Origin: Blautia_A aquisgranensis
GTDB lineage: Bacteria; Bacillota; Clostridia; Lachnospirales; Lachnospiraceae
Direction: 5' to 3'
DNA: 64,000 nucleotides
NCBI RefSeq assembly: GCF_040096615.1
Contig: NZ_JBBMEJ010000007.1
Coordinates: 62,001 to 126,000 of the forward strand
This document shows positions 25,811-35,211 of the stretch, piece after piece. The notes below the pieces were generated by a model. It saw only the letters and a program-made list of their open reading frames with translations, did not search any database and had not been told where the DNA came from. Position numbers and translations under genes: made by a program. Numbering within the stretch: the first letter of the stretch is position 1; each line of letters opens with the position of its first letter.

Positions 25811-26494
25811 ATGATAGGATTTTATGATTATACGGTGATAATGACCTACATAAGTGTGGTGTCTTCTATGGTGGGAATATTCTGTGCCATGACGGACAGG
25901 ATCTCTCTGGCCGTGTGTTGCCTGGCTTTTTCCGGACTGTGTGATATGTTTGATGGAAAGATCGCCAGAACAAAGAAGAACAGGACGGAGGAGGAGAAAT
26001 GCTTCGGTATTCAGATTGATTCCCTGGCGGATATCGTCTGTTTCGGAATTCTGCCCATCGTGCTTTGTTTTAAGCTTGGCATGTATCATGTTTACGGAAT
26101 TGCGATCCTTTTGTTTTACGGGCTGGCAGGTCTGATCCGCCTTGCATACTTTAATGTGATGGAAGCCAAAAGACAGAGTGAGACCAGCGAGAATCGCAAA
26201 TATTATCAGGGATTGCCGATCACTTCCATTTCTGTGATCCTGCCGCTTCTTTTTGTGGCATCCATGATTGTACCGGGATATAACCGGTTTGTGGTACTTC
26301 TTCATATTACAATGCTTGCAGTAGGACTTCTGTTCATTCTGGATTTCAGATTCTGTAAGCCTACGAACCGGGAGCTGGTGATCCTGGTTGCAGTTGTTGC
26401 AGTGGCAGTGCTTTTTGTACTGTTTTACAAGGAAGGCTGGTGGAGATTCAGCTATCTTTATAAAACTTCAATGGAGAGAGGCGGTACCTTATGA
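25811..26494 (+). CDS. pssA: CDP-diacylglycerol-serine O-phosphatidyltransferase
   Basis: The 227-residue membrane enzyme makes phosphatidylserine from CDP-diacylglycerol and serine. The CDP-alcohol phosphotransferase signature is present: Asp45 and Asp48-Gly49, Ala52-Arg53, Gly66, Asp70 and Asp74. The spacing between AR and G is 12 residues rather than 8. I prefer the ATG at 25811, preceded by TGGGGGT, over the one at 25796, which has no ribosome site. It overlaps psd by 4 bp. Together the pair gives phosphatidylethanolamine. Confidence 0.92.
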   Translation: MIGFYDYTVIMTYISVVSSMVGIFCAMTDRISLAVCCLAFSGLCDMFDGKIARTKKNRTEEEKCFGIQIDSLADIVCFGILPIVLCFKLGMYHVYGIAILLFYGLAGLIRLAYFNVMEAKRQSETSENRKYYQGLPITSISVILPLLFVASMIVPGYNRFVVLLHITMLAVGLLFILDFRFCKPTNRELVILVAVVAVAVLFVLFYKEGWWRFSYLYKTSMERGGTL

Positions 26495-27357
26495 TCCGGA
26501 CAGCAGACAGGAACGGTCATATCACAGAAGAAGATTCTTTTCAGAACAGACTTCTGGAAAAAATATATGGGTGTGCAGCAGGACGGGCACTGATCCGGCC
26601 ACTGGTCACACCTGGCGTTTCCATTGCCATGGGAAAACTTCTGGATTCCAGAATTTCGTCAGCTATAGTGAAGCCTTTTATTAAAATGAACCATCTGGAT
26701 ATGAGCGACTATGAGGAACGGAAATATACTTCCTATAATGATTTTTTCAAGCGCAGGATCCGGACCGGAGCACGGCGCATTGATATGGAGTCGGGACATT
26801 TCATCAGCCCATGTGACTGCCGCGTCAGTGTTTATCCTGTTGACGCTCATGCAGGACTTCGCATCAAACATACAGAATATACGGTGGAAGAGCTTCTTAA
26901 GAACCCTTCCCTGGGAAAAAGATATCAGGGTGGTTATGTGTGGATCCTCCGCCTCTGTGTGCAGGACTATCACCGTTACATTTATCCGGATCATGCAAAA
27001 GAATCCAGGCGTGTACGGATTCCGGGAATTCTTCATACGGTCAATCCGGTTGCCAACGATGTTTATCCAATCTACAAAGAAAACAGCCGGGAATATTCGC
27101 TTCTTAAGACAGAGAATTTCCGGACGGTACTTATGATGGAGGTAGGAGCGCTTCTCGTGGGAAAGATTGAAAACCGTCCGCGAAGATCTTTTGTGGAGCG
27201 GGGAGATGAAAAAGGCAATTTTGCTTTCGGTGGTTCCACGATTGTACTGCTCACCGAAAAAAATGCAGTAAAGCCGGATAACGATATTCTTGAAAATTCC
27301 CGGGTAGGAATCGAGACAAGAGTGCTTATGGGAGAAAAAATCGGAGAATCCTTCTGA
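26491..27357 (+). CDS. psd: Phosphatidylserine decarboxylase proenzyme
   Basis: The 288-residue proenzyme decarboxylates phosphatidylserine to phosphatidylethanolamine. The self-cleavage motif is GGST at 247-250, with Ser249 becoming the pyruvoyl group; family members have LGST or GGST. DYHRY places the conserved His161, and His182 (LHTVNP) is also present. It is coupled to pssA by an ATGA overlap. A terminator stem begins inside the last codons. Confidence 0.94.
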   Translation: MIRTADRNGHITEEDSFQNRLLEKIYGCAAGRALIRPLVTPGVSIAMGKLLDSRISSAIVKPFIKMNHLDMSDYEERKYTSYNDFFKRRIRTGARRIDMESGHFISPCDCRVSVYPVDAHAGLRIKHTEYTVEELLKNPSLGKRYQGGYVWILRLCVQDYHRYIYPDHAKESRRVRIPGILHTVNPVANDVYPIYKENSREYSLLKTENFRTVLMMEVGALLVGKIENRPRRSFVERGDEKGNFAFGGSTIVLLTEKNAVKPDNDILENSRVGIETRVLMGEKIGESF

Positions 27358-27374
27358 CAGGATTCTCTTTTTTT
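27344..27374 (+). terminator. Intrinsic terminator overlapping the psd stop
   Basis: GAGAATCC (27344-27351) and GGATTCTC (27360-27367), followed by TTTTTTT. The left arm lies in the last psd codons. Confidence 0.9.
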
Positions 27375-27514
27375 GAGAGTTTTTGAAAAAAATGAATTTA
27401 CGTTCACACACATAACACAAACCTGTGATATATTACCAATATAAATAAGAAAAAATGATTTTGCCCGTCATATGTAACAGGGGGATTATGTGATAAGAAA
27501 CGGAGGAAGATAGA

Positions 27515-28195
27515 ATGGAAGCATTAAAGATTCTGGTTGTAGATGATGAGAGCAGAATGAGAAAGCTGGTCAAAGACTTTCTGACAAAAAAGAATTTCCA
27601 GGTACTGGAGGCCGGAGACGGTGAGGAGGCCATGGATATATTCTATAAAGAAAAAGACATCGCACTTCTGATCCTGGATGTGATGATGCCAAAGATGGAC
27701 GGCTGGGAAGTATGCCGCGAGATCCGCAAGAATTCAAAGGTTCCGATCATCATGCTGACAGCAAGAGGAGATGAGAGAGATGAGCTTCTTGGCTTTGAAC
27801 TTGGTGTAGATGAATATATTTCCAAGCCATTCAGCCCTAAGATCCTGGTGGCACGTGTAGAGGCAATTCTTCGAAGAACCGGTCAGAGCAATCCGGACGA
27901 TGTGCTTTCCGCAGGCGGTATCGTGATCGACAAGGCGGCGCATCAGGCTACAGTAGACGGAAATCCTATGGATCTGAGCTTTAAGGAATTTGAACTTCTT
28001 ACGTATTTCCTGGAAAATGAGGGAATTGCTCTTTCCAGAGAAAAGATCCTCAATTCTGTATGGAATTATGATTACTTCGGAGATGCCAGAACCATTGACA
28101 CCCATGTAAAGAAGCTGAGAAGCAAGATGGGAGATAAAGGTGAATACATTAAAACTGTCTGGGGAATGGGCTACAAGTTTGAGGTAGGAGAATGA
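27515..28195 (+). CDS. OmpR/PhoB-family response regulator
   Basis: The 226-residue product has a receiver domain (acidic pair Asp10-Asp11, phosphoacceptor Asp55 in LLILDVMMPKMDG, conserved SKPF lysine) and a C-terminal winged-helix DNA-binding domain ending KTVWGMGYKFEV. GGAGGA precedes the ATG. It overlaps the partner kinase by 4 bp. The stimulus and targets cannot be told from sequence; nearby phospholipid genes are candidates only by position. Confidence 0.94.
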   Translation: MEALKILVVDDESRMRKLVKDFLTKKNFQVLEAGDGEEAMDIFYKEKDIALLILDVMMPKMDGWEVCREIRKNSKVPIIMLTARGDERDELLGFELGVDEYISKPFSPKILVARVEAILRRTGQSNPDDVLSAGGIVIDKAAHQATVDGNPMDLSFKEFELLTYFLENEGIALSREKILNSVWNYDYFGDARTIDTHVKKLRSKMGDKGEYIKTVWGMGYKFEVGE

Positions 28196-29709
28196 AAAAG
28201 CCGAAAGAAAAACCAAAAAAGATCCACAGTCTCCGCCATCAGATTACAGCGTATTTTATCGGACTTCTGTTTCTGTCCATTCTGACGATCACTGTGATTA
28301 ACGGGGTATTTCTGGAAAAATATTATGTTTCCAAAAAGATGGATGTACTGATGGAGCTTCGGGATACTCTGGAATGTACTGATATCGATAAAATGATGAA
28401 CAGTAATGAAACAGAAGGATCTGAGAGCATCCCGGATGCGATCCAGCAGGTCAGCTCCAAAAACAATCTTTCCTGGGTCATTGTGGACAGCAGCAATACC
28501 AGCTGGCTTTCCTGGGGCGAGAACGAAAAGATGCTTCAGAGCAAGCTGTTCGGCTATGTATATGATCTGGATGAGGACGGCGGAAAAAGCCGTGTTCTGA
28601 AAAAAGAGGACGATTATACGATTCAGCAGTCTCATGATCGTTTCTCCGGAATGGACTATGTGGAATGCTGGGGAACGCTTGGAGAGGATCACTATTTTAT
28701 CATAAGGACACCACTGGAGAGCATCCGTGAAAGTGCGAATATTTCCAATAAGTTTTATTTTGTGGTGGGACTGGCAATCATTATCTTAAGCGGAATTATG
28801 ATCATGCTTGTGACCAAGCGGATCACCAGACCGATCAGTGAGCTTACCGAGCTTTCCAGAAAAATGTCAGATCTGGATTTTGAAGCCAGATATAAGAGTA
28901 ATGTGGGCAATGAGATTGATGTTCTGGGAGATAATTTTAACCGGATGTCCACACAGCTGGAGAATACTATCAGTGAGCTGAAATCTGCCAACAATGAGCT
29001 GCAGAGAGATATTGAAGATAAGATCAAGATCGACAAGATGCGAAAGGAATTTCTGGACAATGTTTCCCATGAGCTGAAAACACCGATCGCGCTGGTACAG
29101 GGATATGCGGAAGGCCTGAAAGAGAATATCTCCGATGATCCCGAGAGCAGAGAGTTCTACTGCGATGTGATCATGGATGAGGCTGCCAAGATGAACAAGC
29201 TGGTGAAGAACCTTCTTACACTGAATCAGCTGGAATCCGGCAAGGATGCAGTAGTGATGGAGAGATTTGACATCGTATCCCTGATCCGTGGTGTGCTCCA
29301 GACAATGAATATCATGATCGGACAGAAAGAAGCAAAGGTGATCTTTGATGCGGAAAAACCGGTCTATGTATGGGCAGATGAATTTAAGACCGAGGAGGTC
29401 GTTACAAACTATGTGAGCAATGCACTGAACCATCTGGATGGAGATAAGGAGATCGAGATCAAGCTTCTGGACAAGGACAGCCGTGTGAAAGTAACAGTGT
29501 TTAATACAGGAACTCCGATTCCGGAGGCAGATGTACCGAACCTCTGGAACAAATTCTACAAGGTGGATAAGGCCAGAACAAGAGAGTATGGCGGAAGTGG
29601 TATCGGACTTTCTATCGTGAAGGCAATCATGGAGAGCATGAACCAGGAATATGGTGTGCAGAATTTTGACAATGGTGTGGAATTCTGGTTTACACTGGAT
29701 CGAAAGTAA
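28192..29709 (+). CDS. Membrane sensor histidine kinase
   Basis: The 505-residue product has a first membrane helix (about 18-38), an extracellular sensor of about 145 residues, a second helix (about 188-210) and HAMP (about 210-265). HisKA follows with the phosphorylated His293 (NVSHELKTP), then HATPase_c with the G-box GGSGIGLSIV near 465. It is translationally coupled to the response regulator. The input domain matches no ligand-binding type I recognise. Confidence 0.94.
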   Translation: MKKPKEKPKKIHSLRHQITAYFIGLLFLSILTITVINGVFLEKYYVSKKMDVLMELRDTLECTDIDKMMNSNETEGSESIPDAIQQVSSKNNLSWVIVDSSNTSWLSWGENEKMLQSKLFGYVYDLDEDGGKSRVLKKEDDYTIQQSHDRFSGMDYVECWGTLGEDHYFIIRTPLESIRESANISNKFYFVVGLAIIILSGIMIMLVTKRITRPISELTELSRKMSDLDFEARYKSNVGNEIDVLGDNFNRMSTQLENTISELKSANNELQRDIEDKIKIDKMRKEFLDNVSHELKTPIALVQGYAEGLKENISDDPESREFYCDVIMDEAAKMNKLVKNLLTLNQLESGKDAVVMERFDIVSLIRGVLQTMNIMIGQKEAKVIFDAEKPVYVWADEFKTEEVVTNYVSNALNHLDGDKEIEIKLLDKDSRVKVTVFNTGTPIPEADVPNLWNKFYKVDKARTREYGGSGIGLSIVKAIMESMNQEYGVQNFDNGVEFWFTLDRK

Positions 29710-29784
29710 AAAATAAGTCACTGATAAGAGGAAGAACCTCGGATCAGTTATACAGAAAAACAGGCGGCATGCAGAGAAAAGTCT

Positions 29785-29812
29785 TTGCAACCGTCTGTTT
29801 TTGCGTTATACT
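29785..29812 (+). promoter_or_regulatory. Promoter of hisHF
   Basis: TTGCAA (29785-29790), 16 bp, TATACT (29807-29812), 69 bp before the hisH ATG. Confidence 0.6.
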
Positions 29813-29880
29813 TAGACAATGTAAATCGACGTGTGAGAGGAATTCGATCGAGATACGATAAAGCAGGAGGAAGCATTATT

Positions 29881-30513
29881 ATGATAGGAATCATTGACTA
29901 TGACGCAGGTAACATAAAAAGTGTGGAAAAAGCACTTCAGTATCTGGGACAGGAGACCGTTGTCTCAAGAGATCCCCAGGTGCTTCTGAAAGCAGATAAG
30001 GTAATTCTTCCAGGTGTGGGAAGCTTTGGCGATGCCATGGAGAATCTTCATAAGTACGGACTTGTCCCGGTAATAAAAGAGATCGTGGAGAAAGGAACAC
30101 CGTTCCTTGGAATCTGCCTTGGATTGCAGCTCCTTTTTGAGAGCAGTGATGAGACTCCGGGAGTTGAGGGACTTGGAATCCTGAAAGGAAAGATCCTGCG
30201 TATTCCGCCAAGTCCGGGACTTAAGATCCCTCATATGGGATGGAATTCCCTGCATCTTCAGAATAATGGAAGATTATTTAAAGATATTCCGGAGAACACA
30301 TACGTTTACTTTGTACATTCCTATTACCTGCAGGCAGAGGAGGAAGAGATCGTGAAGGCGACCACAGATTACAGTACCTGTATCCATGCCTCAGTAGAAA
30401 AAGGAAATGTATTTGCATGCCAGTTCCATCCGGAGAAGAGCAGCCGGTGGGGCTTGAAGATTCTTGAGAATTTTGCAGCACTTGAGGCAGGCACCGGAAA
30501 GGAGGAGGCATAA
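29881..30513 (+). CDS. hisH: Imidazole glycerol phosphate synthase, glutaminase subunit HisH
   Basis: The 210-residue class I amidotransferase has its triad visible as Cys79 (LGICLGLQ), His183 and Glu185 (QFHPEKS). It supplies ammonia to HisF for ring closure in histidine synthesis. The ATG at 29881 follows GCAGGAGGAAG; the longer open frame from 29785 has no ribosome site and covers the promoter. hisF starts 3 bp after its stop. The other his genes are not next to this pair. Confidence 0.95.
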   Translation: MIGIIDYDAGNIKSVEKALQYLGQETVVSRDPQVLLKADKVILPGVGSFGDAMENLHKYGLVPVIKEIVEKGTPFLGICLGLQLLFESSDETPGVEGLGILKGKILRIPPSPGLKIPHMGWNSLHLQNNGRLFKDIPENTYVYFVHSYYLQAEEEEIVKATTDYSTCIHASVEKGNVFACQFHPEKSSRWGLKILENFAALEAGTGKEEA

Positions 30514-30515
30514 TC

Positions 30516-31274
30516 ATGTTTACAAAAAGAATCATTCCATGCCTGGATGTGAACAAAGGCCGGGTAGTGAAGGGCGTTAATTTTGTTGATCTGAAGGATG
30601 CCGGAGATCCGGTGGAGATCGCGAAGGCGTATGACGCAGCCGGTGCGGACGAGCTTGTTTTTCTGGATATCACAGCTTCCTGTGAGGAGAGAGATACTGT
30701 AGTTGACATGGTAAGAGCCGTTGCAGCGAATGTATTTATTCCGTTTACGGTAGGCGGAGGAATCCGTACAGTGGATGATTTCCGTAAGCTGCTCCGTGAA
30801 GGTGCAGATAAGATTTCTGTTAATTCTGCTGCAATCGACCGTCCGGAGCTGATCAGCGAGGCTGCACAGAAATTCGGAAGCCAGTGTGTGGTAGTTGCCA
30901 TTGATGCCAAGAGAAGAGAGGATGGCGGCTGGAATATCTACAAGCATGGCGGAAGACTGGATACAGGAATCGATGCTCTTGAATGGGCGAAGAAGGTGGA
31001 AGAACTTGGTGCAGGTGAGATCCTGCTTACAAGTATGGACTGTGACGGAACGAAAGCGGGATACGATATCGCACTTACAAGGGCTGTTGCAGACGCAGTT
31101 TCCATTCCTGTGATCGCTTCCGGCGGAGCAGGAACCCTGGAGCATTTTTATGATGCCCTGACAGAAGGAGGAGCAGATGCAGCACTTGCCGCATCTCTGT
31201 TCCATTACAAAGAGCTGGAGATCCGTGAAGTCAAGGATTATCTTGCGGAAAAAGGAATCTCAGTGAGAAGATAA
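30516..31274 (+). CDS. hisF: Imidazole glycerol phosphate synthase, cyclase subunit HisF
   Basis: The 252-residue (beta-alpha)8 barrel starts FTKRIIPCLDVNKGRVVKG, with catalytic Asp11, and has FTVGGGIRTVDD near residue 80 and a second phosphate site ASGGAGTLEHF. It forms IGP and AICAR using ammonia from HisH. GGAGGAGG precedes the ATG. The uracil-DNA glycosylase gene follows within 25 bp, probably in the same transcript. Confidence 0.96.
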   Translation: MFTKRIIPCLDVNKGRVVKGVNFVDLKDAGDPVEIAKAYDAAGADELVFLDITASCEERDTVVDMVRAVAANVFIPFTVGGGIRTVDDFRKLLREGADKISVNSAAIDRPELISEAAQKFGSQCVVVAIDAKRREDGGWNIYKHGGRLDTGIDALEWAKKVEELGAGEILLTSMDCDGTKAGYDIALTRAVADAVSIPVIASGGAGTLEHFYDALTEGGADAALAASLFHYKELEIREVKDYLAEKGISVRR

Positions 31275-31298
31275 AGAGCTGGATGAGAGGTGAAGGAT

Positions 31299-31973
31299 AT
31301 GGCTCCTATAGCAGGAGACTGGCAGGAGGCGCTGAAGGGCGAGTTTCATCAGCCGTACTATGCCAAGCTTTATAAGACAGTAATGACAGAATACAGAACA
31401 AGAAAGATTTTTCCGCCACCGGAGGATCTTTTTAATGCGTTTCATTTTACGCCGCTTCACAAGGTGAAGGTGGTGATCCTGGGACAGGATCCCTATCACA
31501 ATGACGGACAGGCGCATGGACTTTGTTTTTCTGTAAAAAAAGGTGTGGAGACACCGCCGTCACTGGTAAATATTTATAAAGAGCTTGAGGATGATATGGG
31601 CTGCTATATCCCGAATAACGGCAATCTTGAAAAATGGGCGAAACAGGGTGTGCTTCTTCTGAACACCGTGCTGACTGTCCGTGCCCATCAGGCAAACTCC
31701 CACAGAGGAATCGGCTGGGAGCAGTTTACAGACGCTGCGATCCGGATCCTGGATGAGGAGGACCGTCCGATCGTATTTCTTCTCTGGGGAAGGCCTGCCC
31801 AGATGAAGGCATCCATGCTTCACAATCCGAAGCATCTGATACTGGAGGCACCACATCCCAGTCCTCTTTCTGCTTACAGAGGATTTTTCGGATGCAAGCA
31901 CTTCAGCAAGGCCAATGAATTTCTGAAAGCCAACGGTGAAGAACCGATTGACTGGCAGATTGAAAATATTTAG
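31299..31973 (+). CDS. ung: Uracil-DNA glycosylase
   Basis: The 224-residue family 1 enzyme removes uracil from DNA. Motif GQDPYH holds catalytic Asp64; the second motif is HPSPLSAYRGF near residue 185. The ATG at 31299 is preceded by GAGGTGAAGG; a GTG at 31290 is the alternative. It sits at the end of a hisH-hisF run and just before a membrane flippase gene. Confidence 0.95.
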   Translation: MAPIAGDWQEALKGEFHQPYYAKLYKTVMTEYRTRKIFPPPEDLFNAFHFTPLHKVKVVILGQDPYHNDGQAHGLCFSVKKGVETPPSLVNIYKELEDDMGCYIPNNGNLEKWAKQGVLLLNTVLTVRAHQANSHRGIGWEQFTDAAIRILDEEDRPIVFLLWGRPAQMKASMLHNPKHLILEAPHPSPLSAYRGFFGCKHFSKANEFLKANGEEPIDWQIENI

Positions 31974-31989
31974 TAGTAAGGAAAATAAA

Positions 31990-33615
31990 ATGGGTAAAAA
32001 AAACGATAATACACTTGTGAAAAACGCGTCCTTCCTTATGGTTGCGGCGCTGATCTCCAAAATTATCGGAATGCTGTACAAGAGCCCGCTTTCAACAACA
32101 CTGGGAAGCCAGAGCTTTGCACTTTTCCAGTTTGCACAGAATGTATATTTCATTCTTTTGATGATCGCGTCTTTCAGTATTCCGCAGGCTGTGTCCAAGA
32201 TCATGGCTGAGAAGATCGCTTTTCACAGATATAAGGATGCACAGAAGGTATTTTACGGGGCTCTGATCTACGCGGCAGTTGCCGGCGGGATCGTGGCACT
32301 GATCTGTGTGTTTGGCGCGGGAATCCTGGTGCCTGACAGTATGGCGAATGCCCGTCTGGCATTACAGATGCTTGCACCTACGATCTTTATGTCCGGTCTC
32401 TGTGGCGTGTTCCGAGGATATTTCCAGGCATACCGGAATATGATGCCGACATCGATCTCACAGATCATTGAGCAGATCTTTGTGGCGACATTTGCACTTC
32501 TCATGTCAAATGTATTTATCAGGCATTTTTCTGCCACAGGAGATGCAGATCTGGTACACAGATGGGGCGCTGCCGGTGCAACAATGGGTACCGGTGCAGG
32601 TGTGGCTTCCGCTCTGATCTTTATGCTCATCGTCTATGCAGTGAACCGCAAGATCATCCGGAAAAGGATCGCCAATGACCATCATTCCGTAAATGAGAGT
32701 ATGGGTCATGTTATGAGCAATATCGTGCTCATTATCATGCCGATCATCTTAAGTGCGTTCATCTATAATGTAAACGGATATATCAACAGCTATATGTATT
32801 CCGGAATTATGGATATCAAGGGCGCAGCCAAAGATGTGATCCAGACGTTGTATTCCGAGTACGGATATTATATGACGCTGATCAATATTCCTCTGACGCT
32901 GGCGAGTACAGCACCGACTTCCATGATCCCGGAGGTTTCCGCACATTATGCCATGCATGATATCGAGGGTGCCAATAGAAAAACAGACCGGGCTACCTGG
33001 ATCAGTATGCTGATCTCCATTCCGGCTGCTGTAGGACTTGCTGTTCTTTCCGGACCGGTCACAAGACTGATCTTCCCGGGAACCAATGGTGTGGGCGGAC
33101 AGCTTCTGATTTTGGGAGGAGTCACCATTATCCTTAACGGTAATTCCAACATTACCAACGGTGTGCTTCAGGGAATCGGCAAGCCAAAGCTTCCGATGAT
33201 CCATGCAGCGATCGCTCTGGTAGCGGATGTGATCGCAATGGCACTGCTTCTGGTATTTACGAATCTTGGAGTTTATACGATCGTTATTGCACAGATCATA
33301 TATGCAGTAGTGATGTGCATTCTCAATGACCGCTCGATCAAGAAATATATGGGCTATAAGAATCCGTGGAGAAGTGCTTACTTAAGTCCGTTCCTGGCTT
33401 CCATTCCTATGGGAGTGGCTGCAGGTGTGGTATATTACGGACTGTATGCGCTGATTCATTCCAATATCATCTGTCTTGGAATTTCTGTGATCCTGGCAGT
33501 GATCGTATATTTTGTTGTATATCTGTTTGTAAGCAGGCCAAGTGAAGAAGAGCTGGGTATGATGCCTGGCGGAAGCTATATGAAGAAGCTTGCGAGAATG
33601 ATGAAGATCATCTGA
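31990..33615 (+). CDS. MOP-superfamily polysaccharide/lipid flippase (SpoVB/MurJ-like)
   Basis: The 541-residue product has about 14 membrane helices, starting NASFLMVAALISKIIGMLYK, the usual opening of SpoVB/YtgP/MurJ-type exporters. The family flips lipid-linked cell-wall or polysaccharide precursors. I chose the ATG at 31990 after AAGGAAA; the longer frame from 31936 overlaps ung. It starts 16 bp after ung. A second, more diverged SpoVB-like gene lies at 41.5 kb. Which of them serves MurJ function is not clear. Confidence 0.88.
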   Translation: MGKKNDNTLVKNASFLMVAALISKIIGMLYKSPLSTTLGSQSFALFQFAQNVYFILLMIASFSIPQAVSKIMAEKIAFHRYKDAQKVFYGALIYAAVAGGIVALICVFGAGILVPDSMANARLALQMLAPTIFMSGLCGVFRGYFQAYRNMMPTSISQIIEQIFVATFALLMSNVFIRHFSATGDADLVHRWGAAGATMGTGAGVASALIFMLIVYAVNRKIIRKRIANDHHSVNESMGHVMSNIVLIIMPIILSAFIYNVNGYINSYMYSGIMDIKGAAKDVIQTLYSEYGYYMTLINIPLTLASTAPTSMIPEVSAHYAMHDIEGANRKTDRATWISMLISIPAAVGLAVLSGPVTRLIFPGTNGVGGQLLILGGVTIILNGNSNITNGVLQGIGKPKLPMIHAAIALVADVIAMALLLVFTNLGVYTIVIAQIIYAVVMCILNDRSIKKYMGYKNPWRSAYLSPFLASIPMGVAAGVVYYGLYALIHSNIICLGISVILAVIVYFVVYLFVSRPSEEELGMMPGGSYMKKLARMMKII

Positions 33616-33622
33616 AAATAAA

Positions 33623-33679
33623 AATACCCGTGGAACATTCAGAGGATAAAAAATCTGAAGGTTCTGCGGGCATTTTTTT
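33623..33679. terminator. Intrinsic terminator between flippase and pepT
   Basis: A long imperfect stem pairs AATACCCGTGGAACATTCAGA with TCTGAAGGTTCTGCGGGCATT, followed by a T-run. It lies between convergent genes. Confidence 0.85.
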
Positions 33680-33702
33680 GCATAAAAAATATGTCGAGAT
33701 TT

Positions 33703-34929
33703 TTAGAACTGTTTTTGGGCAAAAAGTTTTATGATATGCAGAGCGACTTTTACAGCTGCATCCATACCTTCCACTGTGATATGCTCATAAGGACCATGAT
33801 AAGCATGTCCGCCGGTTCCGAGATTCGGGCAGGGAAGTCCGAGAAAACTCAGCTGGGCACCGTCTGTGCCGCCACGGATCGGAAGAATGAGCGGTGTGAC
33901 ATCACAGGAGCGGCAGGCTTCTTCTGCAAGGGAGATCAGCCACGGGCAGGTATCAATGATCTCTTTCATATTGCGGTACTGCTGGGTGATGGTAAGTTCT
34001 ACAGTACCTTCTCCCCATTTTTTGTTGAGAAGTTCGGCGATATGCTTCATGGTTTTCTGGCGGAAAGCGAAAGTATTGGCATCGTGATCGCGGATGATAT
34101 ACTGAAGTTCGGCCTGTGAAACATCACCTTTCATGGAAAGCAGATGGAAGAAACCTTGATAGTCATCGGTGTTACGTGGCGTATCACAGTCCGGAAGCAT
34201 GGAATTGAACTCCATGGCAACAAGGGAAGCATTGACCATGGTATTTTTGGCGGAGCCGGGATGAACATTGATGCCATGAAAGACGACTTTTGCGCCGCAG
34301 GCGTTAAAATTTTCGTACTGGATCTCACCTTCGGTATCTCCGTCCAGGGTGTAGGCGAAATCGGCACCGAATTTTTTTACATCGAAATGTGCAGTTCCCA
34401 TGCCGATCTCTTCATCCGGTGTAAAAGCAACGGAAAGAGGGCCGTGAGGGATTTTTTCTGCAAAAAGCTGCTCCAGAGCTGTAAGGATCTCTGCGATACC
34501 GGCCTTGTCATCTGCACCGAGGATTGTAGTTCCGTCAGAAGTGATCAGAGTTCTGCCTTTCAGAGAAGCAAGATGAGGGAACATTTCCGGGGAAAGAATC
34601 CTTCCGCTTGTGCCAAGTGGGAGATCTTTTCCGTCATAATTTTCTGTGATAACGGGAGTGACAGGATGGTCGCAGAAATCGGATACTGTGTCCATGTGTG
34701 CGATAAAGCCCAAGGTCTGGCAGTGTTCCAGTCCTTCGGTTGCCGGGATGTGCGCGTAGACATAGCAGTGCTCATCCAGTGTGACATCGGAGATTCCCAG
34801 CTCATGAAGCTCTGTCACGAGAGCATGTGCCAGATCAAACTGACAGTGGGAAGATGGGGAAGAAGTGCTTTCTTCATTGCTGGGTGTAAATATTTTTACG
34901 TAAGACAAAAGTCTCTGGTATGCTTTCAT
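33703..34929 (-). CDS. pepT: Peptidase T (tripeptidase)
   Basis: The 408-residue M20 metallopeptidase has the usual PepT length. Zinc-site motifs are FIAHMDTVSD near residue 78, ADDKAGIAEI near 140, PDEEIGMG near 175 and YTLDGDTEGE. It removes the N-terminal residue from tripeptides in the cytoplasm. The ATG at 34929 has AAAGGAC about 10 bp upstream; the 24 extra codons of the open frame have no ribosome site. Confidence 0.95.
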   Translation of the reverse strand: MKAYQRLLSYVKIFTPSNEESTSSPSSHCQFDLAHALVTELHELGISDVTLDEHCYVYAHIPATEGLEHCQTLGFIAHMDTVSDFCDHPVTPVITENYDGKDLPLGTSGRILSPEMFPHLASLKGRTLITSDGTTILGADDKAGIAEILTALEQLFAEKIPHGPLSVAFTPDEEIGMGTAHFDVKKFGADFAYTLDGDTEGEIQYENFNACGAKVVFHGINVHPGSAKNTMVNASLVAMEFNSMLPDCDTPRNTDDYQGFFHLLSMKGDVSQAELQYIIRDHDANTFAFRQKTMKHIAELLNKKWGEGTVELTITQQYRNMKEIIDTCPWLISLAEEACRSCDVTPLILPIRGGTDGAQLSFLGLPCPNLGTGGHAYHGPYEHITVEGMDAAVKVALHIIKLFAQKQF

Positions 34930-35102
34930 ATGAATAGCGTCCTTTCTCTGATGATAAAGTATATAAGAACAGTATACCACAGATGCTCCGTAAGTTTGCA
35001 AAAAACGAAAGCATATCTCCGGGAAGCAGGAACAAGGAAGTGATATGTCGGATTTTGAGGTATTGTGTCAGCAAAAAAACAGGGTGATTTTGAAGTCTCT
35101 TA

Positions 35103-35131
35103 TTGACAATCGTGCCGTTTTATAATACTAT
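35103..35131 (+). promoter_or_regulatory. Promoter of recA
   Basis: TTGACA (35103-35108), 17 bp, TACTAT (35126-35131). A TATAAT at 35121 is only 12 bp from the -35 and is less likely. Confidence 0.55.
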
Positions 35132-35146
35132 GTAATACAGAAAACA

Positions 35147-35160
35147 CGAACAAAGGTTCG
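35147..35160. promoter_or_regulatory. LexA (SOS) box of recA
   Basis: CGAACAAAGGTTCG is a full match to the Gram-positive LexA operator CGAAC-N4-GTTCG. It lies 16 bp downstream of the -10, where bound LexA would block transcription start. Confidence 0.88.
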
Positions 35161-35211
35161 AAAAAAAGAAACCGTATCATAGAAGAGAATAAAGAATAGG
35201 AGAATCACAGG

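Noticed and set aside
31290..31298. GTG start for ung
   Set aside because: The ATG at 31299 is better placed behind GAGGTGAAGG and gives the normal N-terminal length.
35121..35126. TATAAT as the recA -10
   Set aside because: Only 12 bp from the TTGACA; TACTAT at 35126-35131 gives the normal 17-bp spacing.
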